Assembly: GCA_021799475.1 (NCBI GenBank) | Contig: JAJZAJ010000001.1 | Coordinates: 62,001-126,000 of the forward strand | Direction: 5' to 3' | DNA length: 64,000 bases | Source: Microcaldota archaeon | Lineage (GTDB): Archaea > Micrarchaeota > Micrarchaeia > Micrarchaeales > Micrarchaeaceae | In this document: piece after piece, positions 26,126-34,505 of the stretch | How positions within the stretch are numbered: position 1 is the first letter of the stretch | Layout: every line of letters starts with the position of its first letter | Translations under genes and position numbers: made by a program | The notes under the pieces: model-generated | Seen by the model: only the letters and a program-made list of their open reading frames with translations | Told to the model about the DNA's origin: nothing | The model's database searches: none

Positions 26126-26584
26126 TCATCTGTTCTTTAGTTCCTTCAGAGCAAATAAAAGCTTTTCCTTTATTGGAGCTATCTCGCTTTCGAAATAGTA
26201 GCTCACCCACGCGCTCTCATCGTACTTTTCGCCATTGGATGGCTGCAGCAGGAAATACTGTCCCTTTGAATTGTTTATTATGTTTGATTTCTTCAGCTGG
26301 AGAAGATGATACCTCAAAGTCTTCTCGTTTATCGGCTCCCATGATTTTGATATATACTCCATGAGTTCAGGCACGTTCGGATCCTTCCTCTGGTTGAATT
26401 GGAAATACAGCAGGCTGTCGAGCACTGACAGAGCGCCAAGCCTTGTCTCTCCGGGATTTATTATTCCCAAGGACAGCGCAAGCCATCTAATCAGTGACCT
26501 TCTGGTTTCCGATACCTCCTTTGTGAAGCGGAGGTTGCGCACCTTGATCTCTCTCTCTATAAGTTTTGATTCGTTGAGTTCCAT
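26126..26584 (-). CDS. Winged-helix-like putative DNA-binding protein
   Basis: A 152-residue helical protein. The stretch NEKTLRYHLLQLKKSNIINN followed by KGQYFLLQ looks like the recognition helix and beta wing of a winged helix-turn-helix domain, so a transcription regulator is plausible. The preceding helical part (VSETRRSLIRWLALSLGI) could be a dimerisation or a second helical domain. It is probably co-transcribed with the 49-aa gene. The call rests on pattern only. Confidence 0.55.
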   Translation of the reverse strand: MELNESKLIEREIKVRNLRFTKEVSETRRSLIRWLALSLGIINPGETRLGALSVLDSLLYFQFNQRKDPNVPELMEYISKSWEPINEKTLRYHLLQLKKSNIINNSKGQYFLLQPSNGEKYDESAWVSYYFESEIAPIKEKLLFALKELKNR

Positions 26585-26650
26585 GAAGTCGCCGTAGTGA
26601 ATGTGTACGGATAGTTTTTATTACTTGAAGGTTTAATAAAGTGTGGTTAT

Positions 26651-27037
26651 ATGAGCAACATAGAAATATCAGCGGATTTCTCGCCCCAAAAGCTCAAGGC
26701 GTATTCGAGAAACGAGGTAATAGCGAGCATCACAGTAAAAAACCTTTCCGACGTCAACACTTACTGGTGCGAATGCGACGTGAATGTCACTCCGCCCCTT
26801 ACCCTGTCGCATGATTCCGAGCTCTCTTTGGGGAGGATACGTATCGGAATACTAAAGCCGAAAGGAATCATCAGGAAACAGGTAAAAGTCTATACAAGGC
26901 CGAACAACTATCCTGATGAATATAAAATAAGCGTGGTAAGCTTCATCTATGAGGAGGACGGTACAATTTCAGAGAGGGGGGAGCACAGGATGCTTATCCC
27001 GTGCACTGATAATGCCGTAAGGAATGTGGAAAAATAG
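26651..27037 (+). CDS. Ig-like/CARDB-type small protein
   Basis: A 128-residue protein of alternating strands (IEISADFSPQKLKAYSRNEV, ITVKNLSDVNTYWCECDV, RKQVKVYTRPNNYPDEYKI) that resembles an immunoglobulin-like or CARDB beta sandwich. No signal peptide is visible, so it may be cytoplasmic. It is followed after 14 bases by the cysteine hydrolase and shares its transcript. Confidence 0.55.
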   Translation: MSNIEISADFSPQKLKAYSRNEVIASITVKNLSDVNTYWCECDVNVTPPLTLSHDSELSLGRIRIGILKPKGIIRKQVKVYTRPNNYPDEYKISVVSFIYEEDGTISERGEHRMLIPCTDNAVRNVEK

Positions 27038-27051
27038 ATGAAAGTGATCCT

Positions 27052-27627
27052 TTGACCGAGATAGATCCGAAAAAGACTGCGCTTGTAGTAATAGACATGC
27101 AGAAGGGCATAGCTGCGATGGGCAGGAGCTTTGCGCCAAACAGCGCCGACATTGTCATCGCAAACTCCGCGCGACTGGCGGAGACGATGAGGCAGAAAGG
27201 GGCGACCGTGATACTCGTCAACGTCACGTCTCTGGACGGGAAAGACATGCTGAATCCAAAACTGGACGGGTCTCCACAGTATAATCTTGCGGAGAGACCG
27301 AAAGATTGGGCTGACCTGCTGCCGCAGATAGGCCCAAAGCAAGGCGATATAACGATAACGAAGAGGCAATGGGGCGCGTTTCACGGAACGGAATTAGATC
27401 TGCAGCTTAGGAGAAGAGGCATAGATATGATAATACTGTGCGGCATATCGACAAATATAGGGGTCGAAACAACAGCGCGAGAGGCGTACCAACATGGCTA
27501 TAGCCAAATCTTTGCGACTGACGCAATGACCGCATCCACCGAAGCAGAGCATAACTCGGCGCTTAACTTCACGTTCAGTAGGATTGGCAGGCTCAGGTCC
27601 ACCGAGCAGATCATTGCAATGCTTTAG
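27052..27627 (+). CDS. Isochorismatase-like cysteine hydrolase
   Basis: A 191-residue member of the cysteine hydrolase superfamily (isochorismatases, nicotinamidases, N-carbamoylsarcosine amidases). The catalytic triad is visible as Asp in ALVVIDMQKG, Lys in ITKRQWGAF and Cys in ILCGISTNIGVE with the cis-peptide-like G-I. The substrate is unknown. TTG at 27052 is used as start because it gives the regular N-terminus TEIDPKKTALVVIDMQ; no ATG is available in frame before the first strand. Confidence 0.88.
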   Translation: MTEIDPKKTALVVIDMQKGIAAMGRSFAPNSADIVIANSARLAETMRQKGATVILVNVTSLDGKDMLNPKLDGSPQYNLAERPKDWADLLPQIGPKQGDITITKRQWGAFHGTELDLQLRRRGIDMIILCGISTNIGVETTAREAYQHGYSQIFATDAMTASTEAEHNSALNFTFSRIGRLRSTEQIIAML

Positions 27628-27646
27628 TCTATAAATATACCTGCGT

Positions 27647-28150
27647 ATGTATAACAATATCCATGAATCAATACCGGTGAATGTAATGGTCGGAGAAAAT
27701 GTATTGGGATTCGTAGACGCACTGACGTCATTCGGCATAATAGCGCCAAGGAAGAGAAGCCTTGTAGTTACGGATAAGCGTCTCCTGATACTCAGCGCTT
27801 CGACTATCTCTACTACTGCCGCATCCGCCGGTTTTGCGTACATATTCGGGGTTTTTGGGCGGGGAATGGCCAACCGCATAAATAAGGAAGAACTGGAAAA
27901 GGCAGCACAGACCGTCTCGAGTGGAAACCTTGACGAGATGCTGAAATCAGATCCTGAAAACATGAGCATCGATATCGCCAGCATAGAAAAAGTAGAAGTA
28001 AGCAGAAAGAACCTCACGATACTTGCAGGCGGAAAGAAATTCGGCTACTCTCTCGGAAATCCTGATGCAAGAAATAAGAAGAGTGACGTCTACGATATTT
28101 ATGTGCAGGCACTGCGCAAAGCGCTAGGCGACAGAGTAATAGCGAAGTGA
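27647..28150 (+). CDS. Hypothetical protein, possibly PH-like fold
   Basis: A 167-residue protein with LVVTDKRLLILSAS near residues 39-52, a pattern common in bacterial and archaeal PH-like domains. A glycine/alanine-rich, possibly membrane-contacting segment (FAYIFGVFGRGMA) and a C-terminal strand set (KVEVSRKNLTILAGGKKFGY) follow. A second start, MVGENVLGFV at 27686, is possible. It lies 19 bases after the hydrolase gene. Confidence 0.5.
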   Translation: MYNNIHESIPVNVMVGENVLGFVDALTSFGIIAPRKRSLVVTDKRLLILSASTISTTAASAGFAYIFGVFGRGMANRINKEELEKAAQTVSSGNLDEMLKSDPENMSIDIASIEKVEVSRKNLTILAGGKKFGYSLGNPDARNKKSDVYDIYVQALRKALGDRVIAK

Positions 28151-28224
28151 TCACGTGTCACAGCAGAAACCCAAGCGGCAAGGAACCATTACGCTCCTTA
28201 CTATAAGTTGAAAATCCTTCGGAA

Positions 28225-30237
28225 TCAGCCTGCGATATGCAGCAGCAGCGGAAGCGAGTACACTATTATTGTGGGTGCTATCAGCAGCGACACCATGTTT
28301 ATTACCTTTATCAGGGGGTTAATTCCAGGCCCTGCCGTATCCTTGAAAGGATCTCCGACGGTGTCGCCTACTACGGCTGCTTTATGCGCCTCGCTGCCTT
28401 TCCCGCCGAACTTTCCTCCTTCTATAAACTTCTTTGCATTGTCCCACGCAGCTCCCCCTGTTGTCATCATGAGCGCAAGAACAAGCCCTGAGACTATCAC
28501 TCCGGCAAGAAGCCCTGCGAGCGCCTGAGCCCCAAGCAGGAACCCAACGACTATTGGAGAGCCTATGCCAAGGAGGGCAGGCATTACAAGGGATGAGAGA
28601 GCAGCCTTTGTTGTTATATCCACAGCCTTTGCATAATCCGGCTCCGCCTTCCCTGCAGACAATCCTTTTATCGTTTTGAACTGCCTGCGCACTTCCTCGA
28701 CTATCTTGGCTGCTGCAGATCCTACTGCGCGCATCGTTATGGCTGAGAACACGTATGGTATCATAGCGCCTATGAACAGCCCTGCGACTACGAACGGATT
28801 CAGTATATTAATCACAGAAAGCTTTGCGGCGCTTGAGAATGCGACGAACAGAGACAATGCCGCAAGAGCGGCGGCGCCTATCGCAAACCCTTTCGTAACC
28901 GCTTTTGTAGTGTTTCCCACTGCATCCAGGGGGTCTGTTATCTCCCTTACGCTGTGCGGCATTCCCGACATCTCAGCTATCCCTCCTGCATTATCGGTTA
29001 TCGGCCCGTAGCTGTCTACTGAAACCACTATGCCTGTAAGCGAAAGCATCGACATCGAGCTTAAGGCTATTCCGAATACGCCTGCAGCAAGGTAAGACGC
29101 GAGTACCGCTATCACTATCGTAATAACCGGGAGCAGAGTGGCACGCATCCCATTGGCAACCCCGTAGATTATGTTAGTTCCTGCTCCTGATTTTGAAGCT
29201 ATCGCAATCTCCCTGACCGCAGCAGTATTCAGATTAGTGTAATGGCCGGTTATCTGCGCAAGTGCCACGGCGACTATTATGCCGAAGAGCAGTGGTATGA
29301 AGTACTCAAGGGCGCCGGGCAGCACCCATGTCAGGGCAAAGAACCCGACAAGCGCGAAAGCAGCCGATAGCATCATAGATGAATTCAGCGCGCTCCATAT
29401 CTTGTGCTTGTTATCTGTCCCTACAACAAACGTGCCTAGAATTGATGCTATTATTGCAATGCCTCCTATCGCAAGTGGCAGCTCAAGTATCACCTGCGGA
29501 AGATTAACGAAATACGCCAGCAACATGGATGCAAGGACAGTTATCACATATGACTCATAAAGATCGGCTGCCATCCCTGCGCAGTCTCCGACGTTATCCC
29601 CTACATTGTCTGCTATTACCGCTGGGTTTCTCGGATCATCTTCAGGTATGCCCATTTCCGCTTTGCCGACCAAATCAGCGCCTACATCCGCGCCTTTTGT
29701 GTAGATTCCGCCACCGACCCTTGCAAACAGGCTGACAAGGCTGGCACCGAAGCCGAAGCCGATAAGCACGACGGGGTTGCCATACACTAAGTACATAATG
29801 GAGAAACCAAGCAGCGCGAGACCCACAACCGCCATCCCTGTTACAGTCCCTCCTGAAAATGCGACTTTGAGTGCGCGTCTCAATCCTTTCTCCGCAGCCT
29901 TTGCCGTCTTAAGGTTTGCCCTGACTGATATCTCCATCCCTATATAGCCCGCAAGAGCAGATAGGAAAGCTCCGAGGCTGAATGCTATCGGAGTCGCGGC
30001 AGGCACCGCGCCGTATCGGGCCGCAATTGCAAAGACTATAACGAGTATCAGCCAGAATATGAACACCGTCTTGTACTGCCGTTTCAAAAACGCATTTGCT
30101 CCTTTCCTTATTGCGGCGGCGACTTTATTCATCCTCTCGTTGCCGGAAGGCTGTTTCAGCACATAAAGCGCGTTCCACGCCGCGAAGAGCAGCGCTATCA
30201 AAGAAGCCCCTATTGACAATGCTATCATGTAATCCAT
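28225..30237 (-). CDS. hppA: Membrane H+-translocating pyrophosphatase, K+-independent type
   Basis: A 670-residue polytopic pyrophosphatase that couples PPi hydrolysis to proton pumping. Active-site motifs are DNVGDNVGDCAGM, the GGGIYTKGADVGADLVGK segment, and the C-terminal GDTVGDPFKDTAGP. At the potassium-selectivity position the sequence reads GNTTKAVTKG, with Lys where K+-dependent enzymes have Ala, so I assign the K+-independent proton-pumping class. The start MDYMIALSIGASL is chosen over a GTG or ATG upstream inside the acylphosphatase end. About 16 helices are visible. Confidence 0.95.
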   Translation of the reverse strand: MDYMIALSIGASLIALLFAAWNALYVLKQPSGNERMNKVAAAIRKGANAFLKRQYKTVFIFWLILVIVFAIAARYGAVPAATPIAFSLGAFLSALAGYIGMEISVRANLKTAKAAEKGLRRALKVAFSGGTVTGMAVVGLALLGFSIMYLVYGNPVVLIGFGFGASLVSLFARVGGGIYTKGADVGADLVGKAEMGIPEDDPRNPAVIADNVGDNVGDCAGMAADLYESYVITVLASMLLAYFVNLPQVILELPLAIGGIAIIASILGTFVVGTDNKHKIWSALNSSMMLSAAFALVGFFALTWVLPGALEYFIPLLFGIIVAVALAQITGHYTNLNTAAVREIAIASKSGAGTNIIYGVANGMRATLLPVITIVIAVLASYLAAGVFGIALSSMSMLSLTGIVVSVDSYGPITDNAGGIAEMSGMPHSVREITDPLDAVGNTTKAVTKGFAIGAAALAALSLFVAFSSAAKLSVINILNPFVVAGLFIGAMIPYVFSAITMRAVGSAAAKIVEEVRRQFKTIKGLSAGKAEPDYAKAVDITTKAALSSLVMPALLGIGSPIVVGFLLGAQALAGLLAGVIVSGLVLALMMTTGGAAWDNAKKFIEGGKFGGKGSEAHKAAVVGDTVGDPFKDTAGPGINPLIKVINMVSLLIAPTIIVYSLPLLLHIAG

Positions 30238-30289
30238 TATCACACCAGTGGCCCGGAAGATGCGGGCACTAATTATTTGAGGAAAGGCT

Positions 30290-30613
30290 TTAAATCGTTT
30301 GGCTTTGTCGCCCAGATTCAATTACGTCAAATCCCTGATGCAAAACGGGAAGCCGTTCCGGGAATCTTTTATCATCTTCGCGTATCACGTCAACGGAAAA
30401 TACCTGCGGACCATGCTCCATATCCACAGCTATCGCCTTCAAAAAAACTTCCAGAAGGTTTCTGTCTTCAGCTTCGGCAAGCACTTCGACGCTTCCGTCT
30501 TCCATGTTCCTCACAAAGCCATGTACATGGCATTGCTCTGCAACTGATCTGACAAAATACCTGTATCCGACACCCTGCACTATGCCATGTATTATTGCGA
30601 ATACTCTTTCCAT
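30290..30613 (-). CDS. acyP: Acylphosphatase
   Basis: A 107-residue acylphosphatase hydrolysing carboxyl-phosphate bonds. The motif GIVQGVGYRYFVRSVAE holds the catalytic Arg, and GFVRNMEDGSVEVLAEAE holds the catalytic Asn. It lies downstream of aIF1A in the same orientation, 44 bases away. The start MERVFAIIHG is the family-like one. Confidence 0.92.
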   Translation of the reverse strand: MERVFAIIHGIVQGVGYRYFVRSVAEQCHVHGFVRNMEDGSVEVLAEAEDRNLLEVFLKAIAVDMEHGPQVFSVDVIREDDKRFPERLPVLHQGFDVIESGRQSQTI

Positions 30614-30657
30614 GGAAACCTCCAAGCGCTTGACCGCAGTATTTTGCACCAGGCCGG

Positions 30658-30978
30658 TTAACCGGGAAGCATGCCGCGTTCCCTGAGCTTGGACATGTCC
30701 ATAACGCTGTACCTCCACACTATGTCCCCCCGTTCATCTCCCTGTATACTCCACGGCCTGACTATTACCACGTCGTTCTCCTTTATCCAAAACTGTCTGC
30801 GCAGCCTTCCTGGTATGATGCACAGCCTATCATTCCCATCTGCGCAGCGTACGTTGAATTTCGACGCTCCAGCAATCCTAACAACGATTCCGATAAGCTC
30901 GCCTTCCTGTGGCATCTTCAACCTATACTCTATAGGTGCGCCCCTCCTATTATCATGTTCTCTGTTTGGCCTCGGCAT
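30658..30978 (-). CDS. Translation initiation factor 1A (aIF1A)
   Basis: A 106-residue S1/OB-fold factor that binds the decoding site of the small subunit during initiation. KMPQEGELIGIVVRIAGASK, VRCADGNDRLCIIPGRLRR and VIVRPWSIQGDERGDIVWRY are the diagnostic blocks. The ATG directly follows a polypurine leader. Confidence 0.96.
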   Translation of the reverse strand: MPRPNREHDNRRGAPIEYRLKMPQEGELIGIVVRIAGASKFNVRCADGNDRLCIIPGRLRRQFWIKENDVVIVRPWSIQGDERGDIVWRYSVMDMSKLRERGMLPG

Positions 30979-31031
30979 TTATTCACTTTTTATATTCTCT
31001 TTTTATTTTCTTTATTTTCTTCATTTTCTTT
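30979..31031 (-). repeat. Polypurine leader before aIF1A
   Basis: On the minus strand the 50 or so bases before the aIF1A start are nearly all A and G (AAAGAAAATAAAG-like units with occasional T). This is the third tract of its kind in the window. Confidence 0.55.
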
Positions 31032-31033
31032 CT

Positions 31034-31144
31034 TCATTTTCCGGCTATTTCTTCCAGGTCATGCGCGTTTTTCTGCGACGATGTCGCCATCTCTATATTT
31101 GGGATTTCCCGATGCGGGCACCTAGTATAACGAAATCCTTCCAT
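31034..31144 (-). CDS. Possible small protein (36 aa)
   Basis: A short frame MEGFRYTRCPHREIPNIEM... ending DLEEIAGK lies between the aIF2-beta stop and the aIF1A leader, in the same direction. It is too short to judge by composition and has no recognised family. It is listed because the gap is otherwise empty and the frame begins just 8 bases after aIF2-beta. Confidence 0.25.
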   Translation of the reverse strand: MEGFRYTRCPHREIPNIEMATSSQKNAHDLEEIAGK

Positions 31145-31152
31145 GAAAATTT

Positions 31153-31569
31153 CTAGTAGTTCTTTATCCCGTACCTCGCCCCGCACGCTTCGCATATGAA
31201 GCTGAACATGCCCCTGCTGGAGCTTTCGAGGTGCGAGTCCGGTTTGTGGCACTCTTTGCATATCACATATGTCTCAAAGTACTTCGATATTTTTTTATTA
31301 AGGTCTTCAGCGCTGAATTTCCCGTTTATCATCAGCCTGCCGTCTTCAACGCTAATCGGTACAGCAAACTCCTTGCTCATATACCTTGCTATGTCAGCTG
31401 CCGGCCTTCTCGCTCTGTCTGCTATAGCTGTCAGGTTCCTAAGTATCGTCTTCGTGCCCTGCACAATAGAATCCGCAGGAGGTATCACAAAGTCCGTTTT
31501 TTCCGTAGAAAGCTTTGGCATTCTTGCGAATGCCCTGTCAAGCAGTTGCACATATTCATCGCCACTCAT
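31153..31569 (-). CDS. Translation initiation factor 2 subunit beta (aIF2-beta)
   Basis: A 138-residue aIF2-beta, part of the initiator-tRNA carrier. The core FVIPPADSIVQGTKTILRNL is typical, with YMSKEFAVPISVEDGRLMI and the C-terminal zinc ribbon (CKECHKPDS, then CEACGARYG). Length agrees with archaeal orthologs. It probably shares a transcript with aIF1A and acylphosphatase. Confidence 0.95.
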   Translation of the reverse strand: MSGDEYVQLLDRAFARMPKLSTEKTDFVIPPADSIVQGTKTILRNLTAIADRARRPAADIARYMSKEFAVPISVEDGRLMINGKFSAEDLNKKISKYFETYVICKECHKPDSHLESSSRGMFSFICEACGARYGIKNY

Positions 31570-31690
31570 TTGCTATCACTAATGCGCGTGTATAGATATG
31601 TCGCCATGGAGGTATTTATGGCTTGTGTCAATGGAACTTCTATGTAAAAATCCTCAATCTGCGCAATCGGCACGGCATATCGCATGGAAA

Positions 31691-31700
31691 CCTATATATT
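31691..31700 (+). promoter_or_regulatory. TATA box of the SRP RNA gene
   Basis: CCTATATATT lies about 26 bases before the predicted 5' end of the 7S RNA, the normal archaeal distance. Confidence 0.6.
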
Positions 31701-31720
31701 ATCTACAAGAGCAACAATAT

Positions 31721-31978
31721 CGGCAGATAGGCGGGATGCTAAGGGTATCCCATCCGCAAATCCCTTTTGGCGGGCCAATGCCGCTGCAGTGTTATGAATG
31801 CGCACAGAGCCTGCATCAAAGCGTCGACGCTTTGCCCCAGGTGGTGGCTTCATATGTGAACCAGGCCAGGCCGGAAGGAGCAACCTTAATCATATGGCAG
31901 CCATGCTTCTGGGATACAGGGCTGAGCAGAGGTGCAGTCAACCCTGTGAACATGCATAATGCAAGGCGGCTTCTGCCG
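31721..31978 (+). ncRNA. Signal recognition particle RNA (7S RNA)
   Basis: The helix 8 signature, with the GGAA tetraloop and the asymmetric AGCAAC loop (CAGGCCGGAAGGAGCAAC), lies near 31864-31882. The flanking strands pair to give helix 5. The ends can pair (CGGCAG at 31721-31726, CTGCCG at 31973-31978), as archaeal SRP RNAs close with helix 1. The length of about 258 bases is slightly short for archaea. It has its own TATA box and is followed by a tRNA-Ser gene. Ends are accurate to several bases only. Confidence 0.88.
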
Positions 31979-32014
31979 TTTGTCATAAATAGATATCACT
32001 GCAAATACCATCAT

Positions 32015-32100
32015 GCCAGGGTCGCCTAGAGGTAGGGCGGCAGCCTGCTAAGCTGTTTAGTCAGAAATGGCTTTCGAGGGTTCGATTCCCTCCCCTGGCG
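32015..32100 (+). tRNA. tRNA-Ser(GCU)
   Basis: An 86-base class II tRNA: acceptor GCCAGGG/CCCUGGC, anticodon stem GCAGC/GCUGU with loop CUGCUAA (anticodon GCU), long variable arm AGUCA-GAAA-UGGCU, T-loop UUCGAUU and discriminator G. No intron and no encoded CCA. It follows the SRP RNA by about 36 bases. Confidence 0.95.
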
Positions 32101-32126
32101 TTTCCTTTTTACACGTCTTTTTATTC
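32101..32126 (+). terminator. T-rich terminator behind the tRNA-Ser
   Basis: Immediately after the tRNA, the sense strand has two U-runs (TTTCCTTTTT and CTTTTTATT), the usual archaeal transcription stop. It lies ahead of the pilin start at 32154. Confidence 0.45.
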
Positions 32127-32153
32127 CTTCCTTTCCATTTCTTACTGACCACC

Positions 32154-33110
32154 ATGCCGTTAGCGCATACGCACAATATTCTGACTGGAAAGTCCCAATC
32201 AGCGATGGAGTATCTGATGACGTACGGATGGGCCATCCTCATCATCGCGGTTGTATTGGGAGTGCTGTTCCAATTAGGTGTCTTCTCAGGCAGCGCGCTG
32301 ACGCCGAAGGCGGCTCCGGGTGCATGTCAAGTCGTGCGGCTGGGAGGTCAGGTATCTCTCGAAGGAGAGTGTCAGGGGCAGCTGCCTCAGTATGTTGGGC
32401 AGTTTCCAAGTAATAGCTTTTACAGCGTTCCCTATTCTTCTGCAGATATATGGGGCGGCGGAAGCTATACTATTACAGCGTGGGTAAATGTGCACGGGCC
32501 AGTTACTACATCGGGAGCCGAGCAGGCTTTCGTAGAAGATGGTTGGGGGTGTATATCAGGACTTCTTGACGCAAGGTATACTGGTTATTATGTGGCAGTT
32601 GTTTCTGAGGATTATGGGAGCGGTTCGACCTGCGGTGTGTTTGCTGGTGGAGTTTCAGAAAGGTCGGCGACCCATGCCTACTACAACACATGGGAGTTTG
32701 TTACCGGTGTCCTCCATTACACATCCGGGACTGGAAATTATCTGGCTGCATGTGTCAATGCCGTATGCTCTAACCTTACATGGACATTTGGAACACCTGC
32801 AGATTACAATCCAGAACTCCCAACCACACAGTTTGGCAGCGTAGGCTGCTGCAACCCTCTGTACGATAATATATCAATGGCGAATGTGCAGGTATACAAT
32901 GTTTCATTATCCTCGAATGAGATAGAGGCCCTATATCTTGAGGGCATCGGCGGCGCGCCGATAAAGATACAGAACCTGGTCGGATGGTGGCCCATTAACG
33001 GCAACGCACAGGATTACTCAGGAAACAACAATAATGCTGGAATCCAAACATACTACTCCTTAAACCCGTCGATGAATGGGACGTGGGATGTGCAGTACAC
33101 CCCGCCTTAG
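32154..33110 (+). CDS. Class III signal-peptide pilin with LamG-like domain, paralog 1
   Basis: A 318-residue archaeal pilin-like surface protein. The class III signal GKS|QSAMEYL (Gln +1, Glu +5) is followed directly by the hydrophobic helix YGWAILIIAVVLGVLFQLGVF, which anchors and polymerises pilins after peptidase processing. About 50 constant residues lead into a variable LamG/concanavalin-like region (SYTITAWVNVHG, VQVYNVSLSSNEIEALYLEG). It ends with VGWWPINGNAQDYSGNNNN and a constant tail TPP. Two paralogs lie at 37124 and 38013. Its N-terminus is longer than theirs (MPLAHTHNILTGKSQ). It abuts the convergent GT2 gene without a gap. Confidence 0.85.
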   Translation: MPLAHTHNILTGKSQSAMEYLMTYGWAILIIAVVLGVLFQLGVFSGSALTPKAAPGACQVVRLGGQVSLEGECQGQLPQYVGQFPSNSFYSVPYSSADIWGGGSYTITAWVNVHGPVTTSGAEQAFVEDGWGCISGLLDARYTGYYVAVVSEDYGSGSTCGVFAGGVSERSATHAYYNTWEFVTGVLHYTSGTGNYLAACVNAVCSNLTWTFGTPADYNPELPTTQFGSVGCCNPLYDNISMANVQVYNVSLSSNEIEALYLEGIGGAPIKIQNLVGWWPINGNAQDYSGNNNNAGIQTYYSLNPSMNGTWDVQYTPP

Positions 33111-33767
33111 TCAGCGCAGCAGGAACTTGAAATTTATAGCAAGCAGCTTTAGGCCATCAAGCAGCTTCATCTGCTTCGACTGGCCTATCCTCTTGTAGTA
33201 GTGCGCCGGTATCTCGACCACCTTAAACCCTTTTTTCTTTGCCATTACTACCATCTCGGTCTCTATGCCGAAATGTGTCTCCCTGAGTTTCATGGCGTCG
33301 AAAACGCTCTTCTTCATAGCTCTGATTCCCGTCTGTGAATCCTTAACATGCATAAAATATAGTGTATTGGCTACTACAGTAAGTACGTGGTTCCCAAGCT
33401 GGACGTACCAGGGCATCGCCTCCCTGCTTATCGACTCGAACCTGTTGCCCATGACCATATCCGCACCTTCGCGCACAAGCCCTACGAGCTTTCTGAGATC
33501 CTTCGGCTCGTATGTGGCATCTCCGTCTATGAAACACATTATCGGGGTCTTAACAAGCTTTACCGCCTGCCTGCACGCCACCCCTTTGCCAGAGCCTACC
33601 TGTTCAACGACTTTTACCTGCGCATTTACTTTGTTGTAGTGCGGTTCTCCTTTGTAGATTATTATTATCCTGCAGTTGGGAAGGTGCTTCAGGACCGACA
33701 TCGCGACCTTCTCGGTAGCGAGTTCGTCCTTAACAGGTATTATGACCGTTGTATCTTTGTAATCCAT
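33111..33767 (-). CDS. GT2 glycosyltransferase, dolichyl-phosphate sugar synthase-like
   Basis: A 218-residue GT-A enzyme without membrane segments. TTVIIPVKDELATEKVAMSV, GSGKGVACRQAV, FIDGDATYEPKDL (DxD-like) and DSQTGIRAMKKSVFDAM match the DPM1/AglD-like group that moves a sugar onto a lipid carrier. Such an enzyme could feed N-glycosylation of the pilins and surface proteins around it. It differs from DPM1 in its short length. Its stop abuts the pilin stop on the other strand. Confidence 0.88.
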   Translation of the reverse strand: MDYKDTTVIIPVKDELATEKVAMSVLKHLPNCRIIIIYKGEPHYNKVNAQVKVVEQVGSGKGVACRQAVKLVKTPIMCFIDGDATYEPKDLRKLVGLVREGADMVMGNRFESISREAMPWYVQLGNHVLTVVANTLYFMHVKDSQTGIRAMKKSVFDAMKLRETHFGIETEMVVMAKKKGFKVVEIPAHYYKRIGQSKQMKLLDGLKLLAINFKFLLR

Positions 33768-33833
33768 GTCAGTGCGCCGCTGCCTATTAACGCAACGCTA
33801 GTCTTAAAATGGCAATTACTATATAGATAACGT

Positions 33834-34421
33834 ATGAGCGGGACAAGAGCATTCATCGCAATAGACATAGACGGCTCGTTATGGAAGCCCATTTCCACGG
33901 TGTCTGCGGAGCTTGCTGCTCTCGGATGTACAGTTTCTACATCAAAATCAAACCTGCATATAACCCTTTTCTTCTTCGAAAGCATTTCAGACAGTGAGAT
34001 AAAGCTAATAGAAGCAGCAATGAGGATCGCGAAGTGCAACGAATTCCTGTTGACTCTCAAGGGAGTAGATTTTTTCATGCACAAGAATGACCCCCTGGTA
34101 GCGTATATAGGGATAAAACACAGTATTCCACTGCTCTCATTGTACAGAACGCTAAATGAAGCCCTTTCCGTTGCTGGAGTTGCTACCGAAAAAAAGCCGT
34201 TCTCTCCCCATCTTACAGTAGGGAGGGTAAGACGTGGGAGCAATCCAGTAAAAAGAGAGGCCCTGATAGCGATGAGGTCGAAATACGCTGCAAGCGAATT
34301 CGGCTCCTTTATCTGCAGGAGCATGGTATTAAAGAGGAGAGTGCTATCAGAGCATGGTCCGGTATACAGCGACATCTACAAGATAGATTTTAGCAAGATG
34401 TCCGCAAAACCGAAAACCTAA
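33834..34421 (+). CDS. thpR: RNA 2',3'-cyclic phosphodiesterase (ThpR, LigT family)
   Basis: A 195-residue 2H phosphoesterase. Both HxTx motifs are present: LHITLFFFE (about residue 42) and PHLTVGRV (about 125). RAFIAIDID at the start is typical. It opens 2',3'-cyclic phosphates on RNA ends and is historically called 2'-5' RNA ligase. It fits with the tRNA-splicing needs seen in this window. Confidence 0.93.
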   Translation: MSGTRAFIAIDIDGSLWKPISTVSAELAALGCTVSTSKSNLHITLFFFESISDSEIKLIEAAMRIAKCNEFLLTLKGVDFFMHKNDPLVAYIGIKHSIPLLSLYRTLNEALSVAGVATEKKPFSPHLTVGRVRRGSNPVKREALIAMRSKYAASEFGSFICRSMVLKRRVLSEHGPVYSDIYKIDFSKMSAKPKT

Positions 34422-34505
34422 AGGTTTAAAAGCGCAAAACACCAATAGCATTAGACGGTAAGCCTAATTTTGAAGCTTTCAGGCAAGACTGTTTAAGTGA
34501 TTCGA

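Noticed and set aside
33740-34375. A 211-codon frame antisense to ThpR
   Set aside because: ThpR has both HxTx motifs; this is its shadow.
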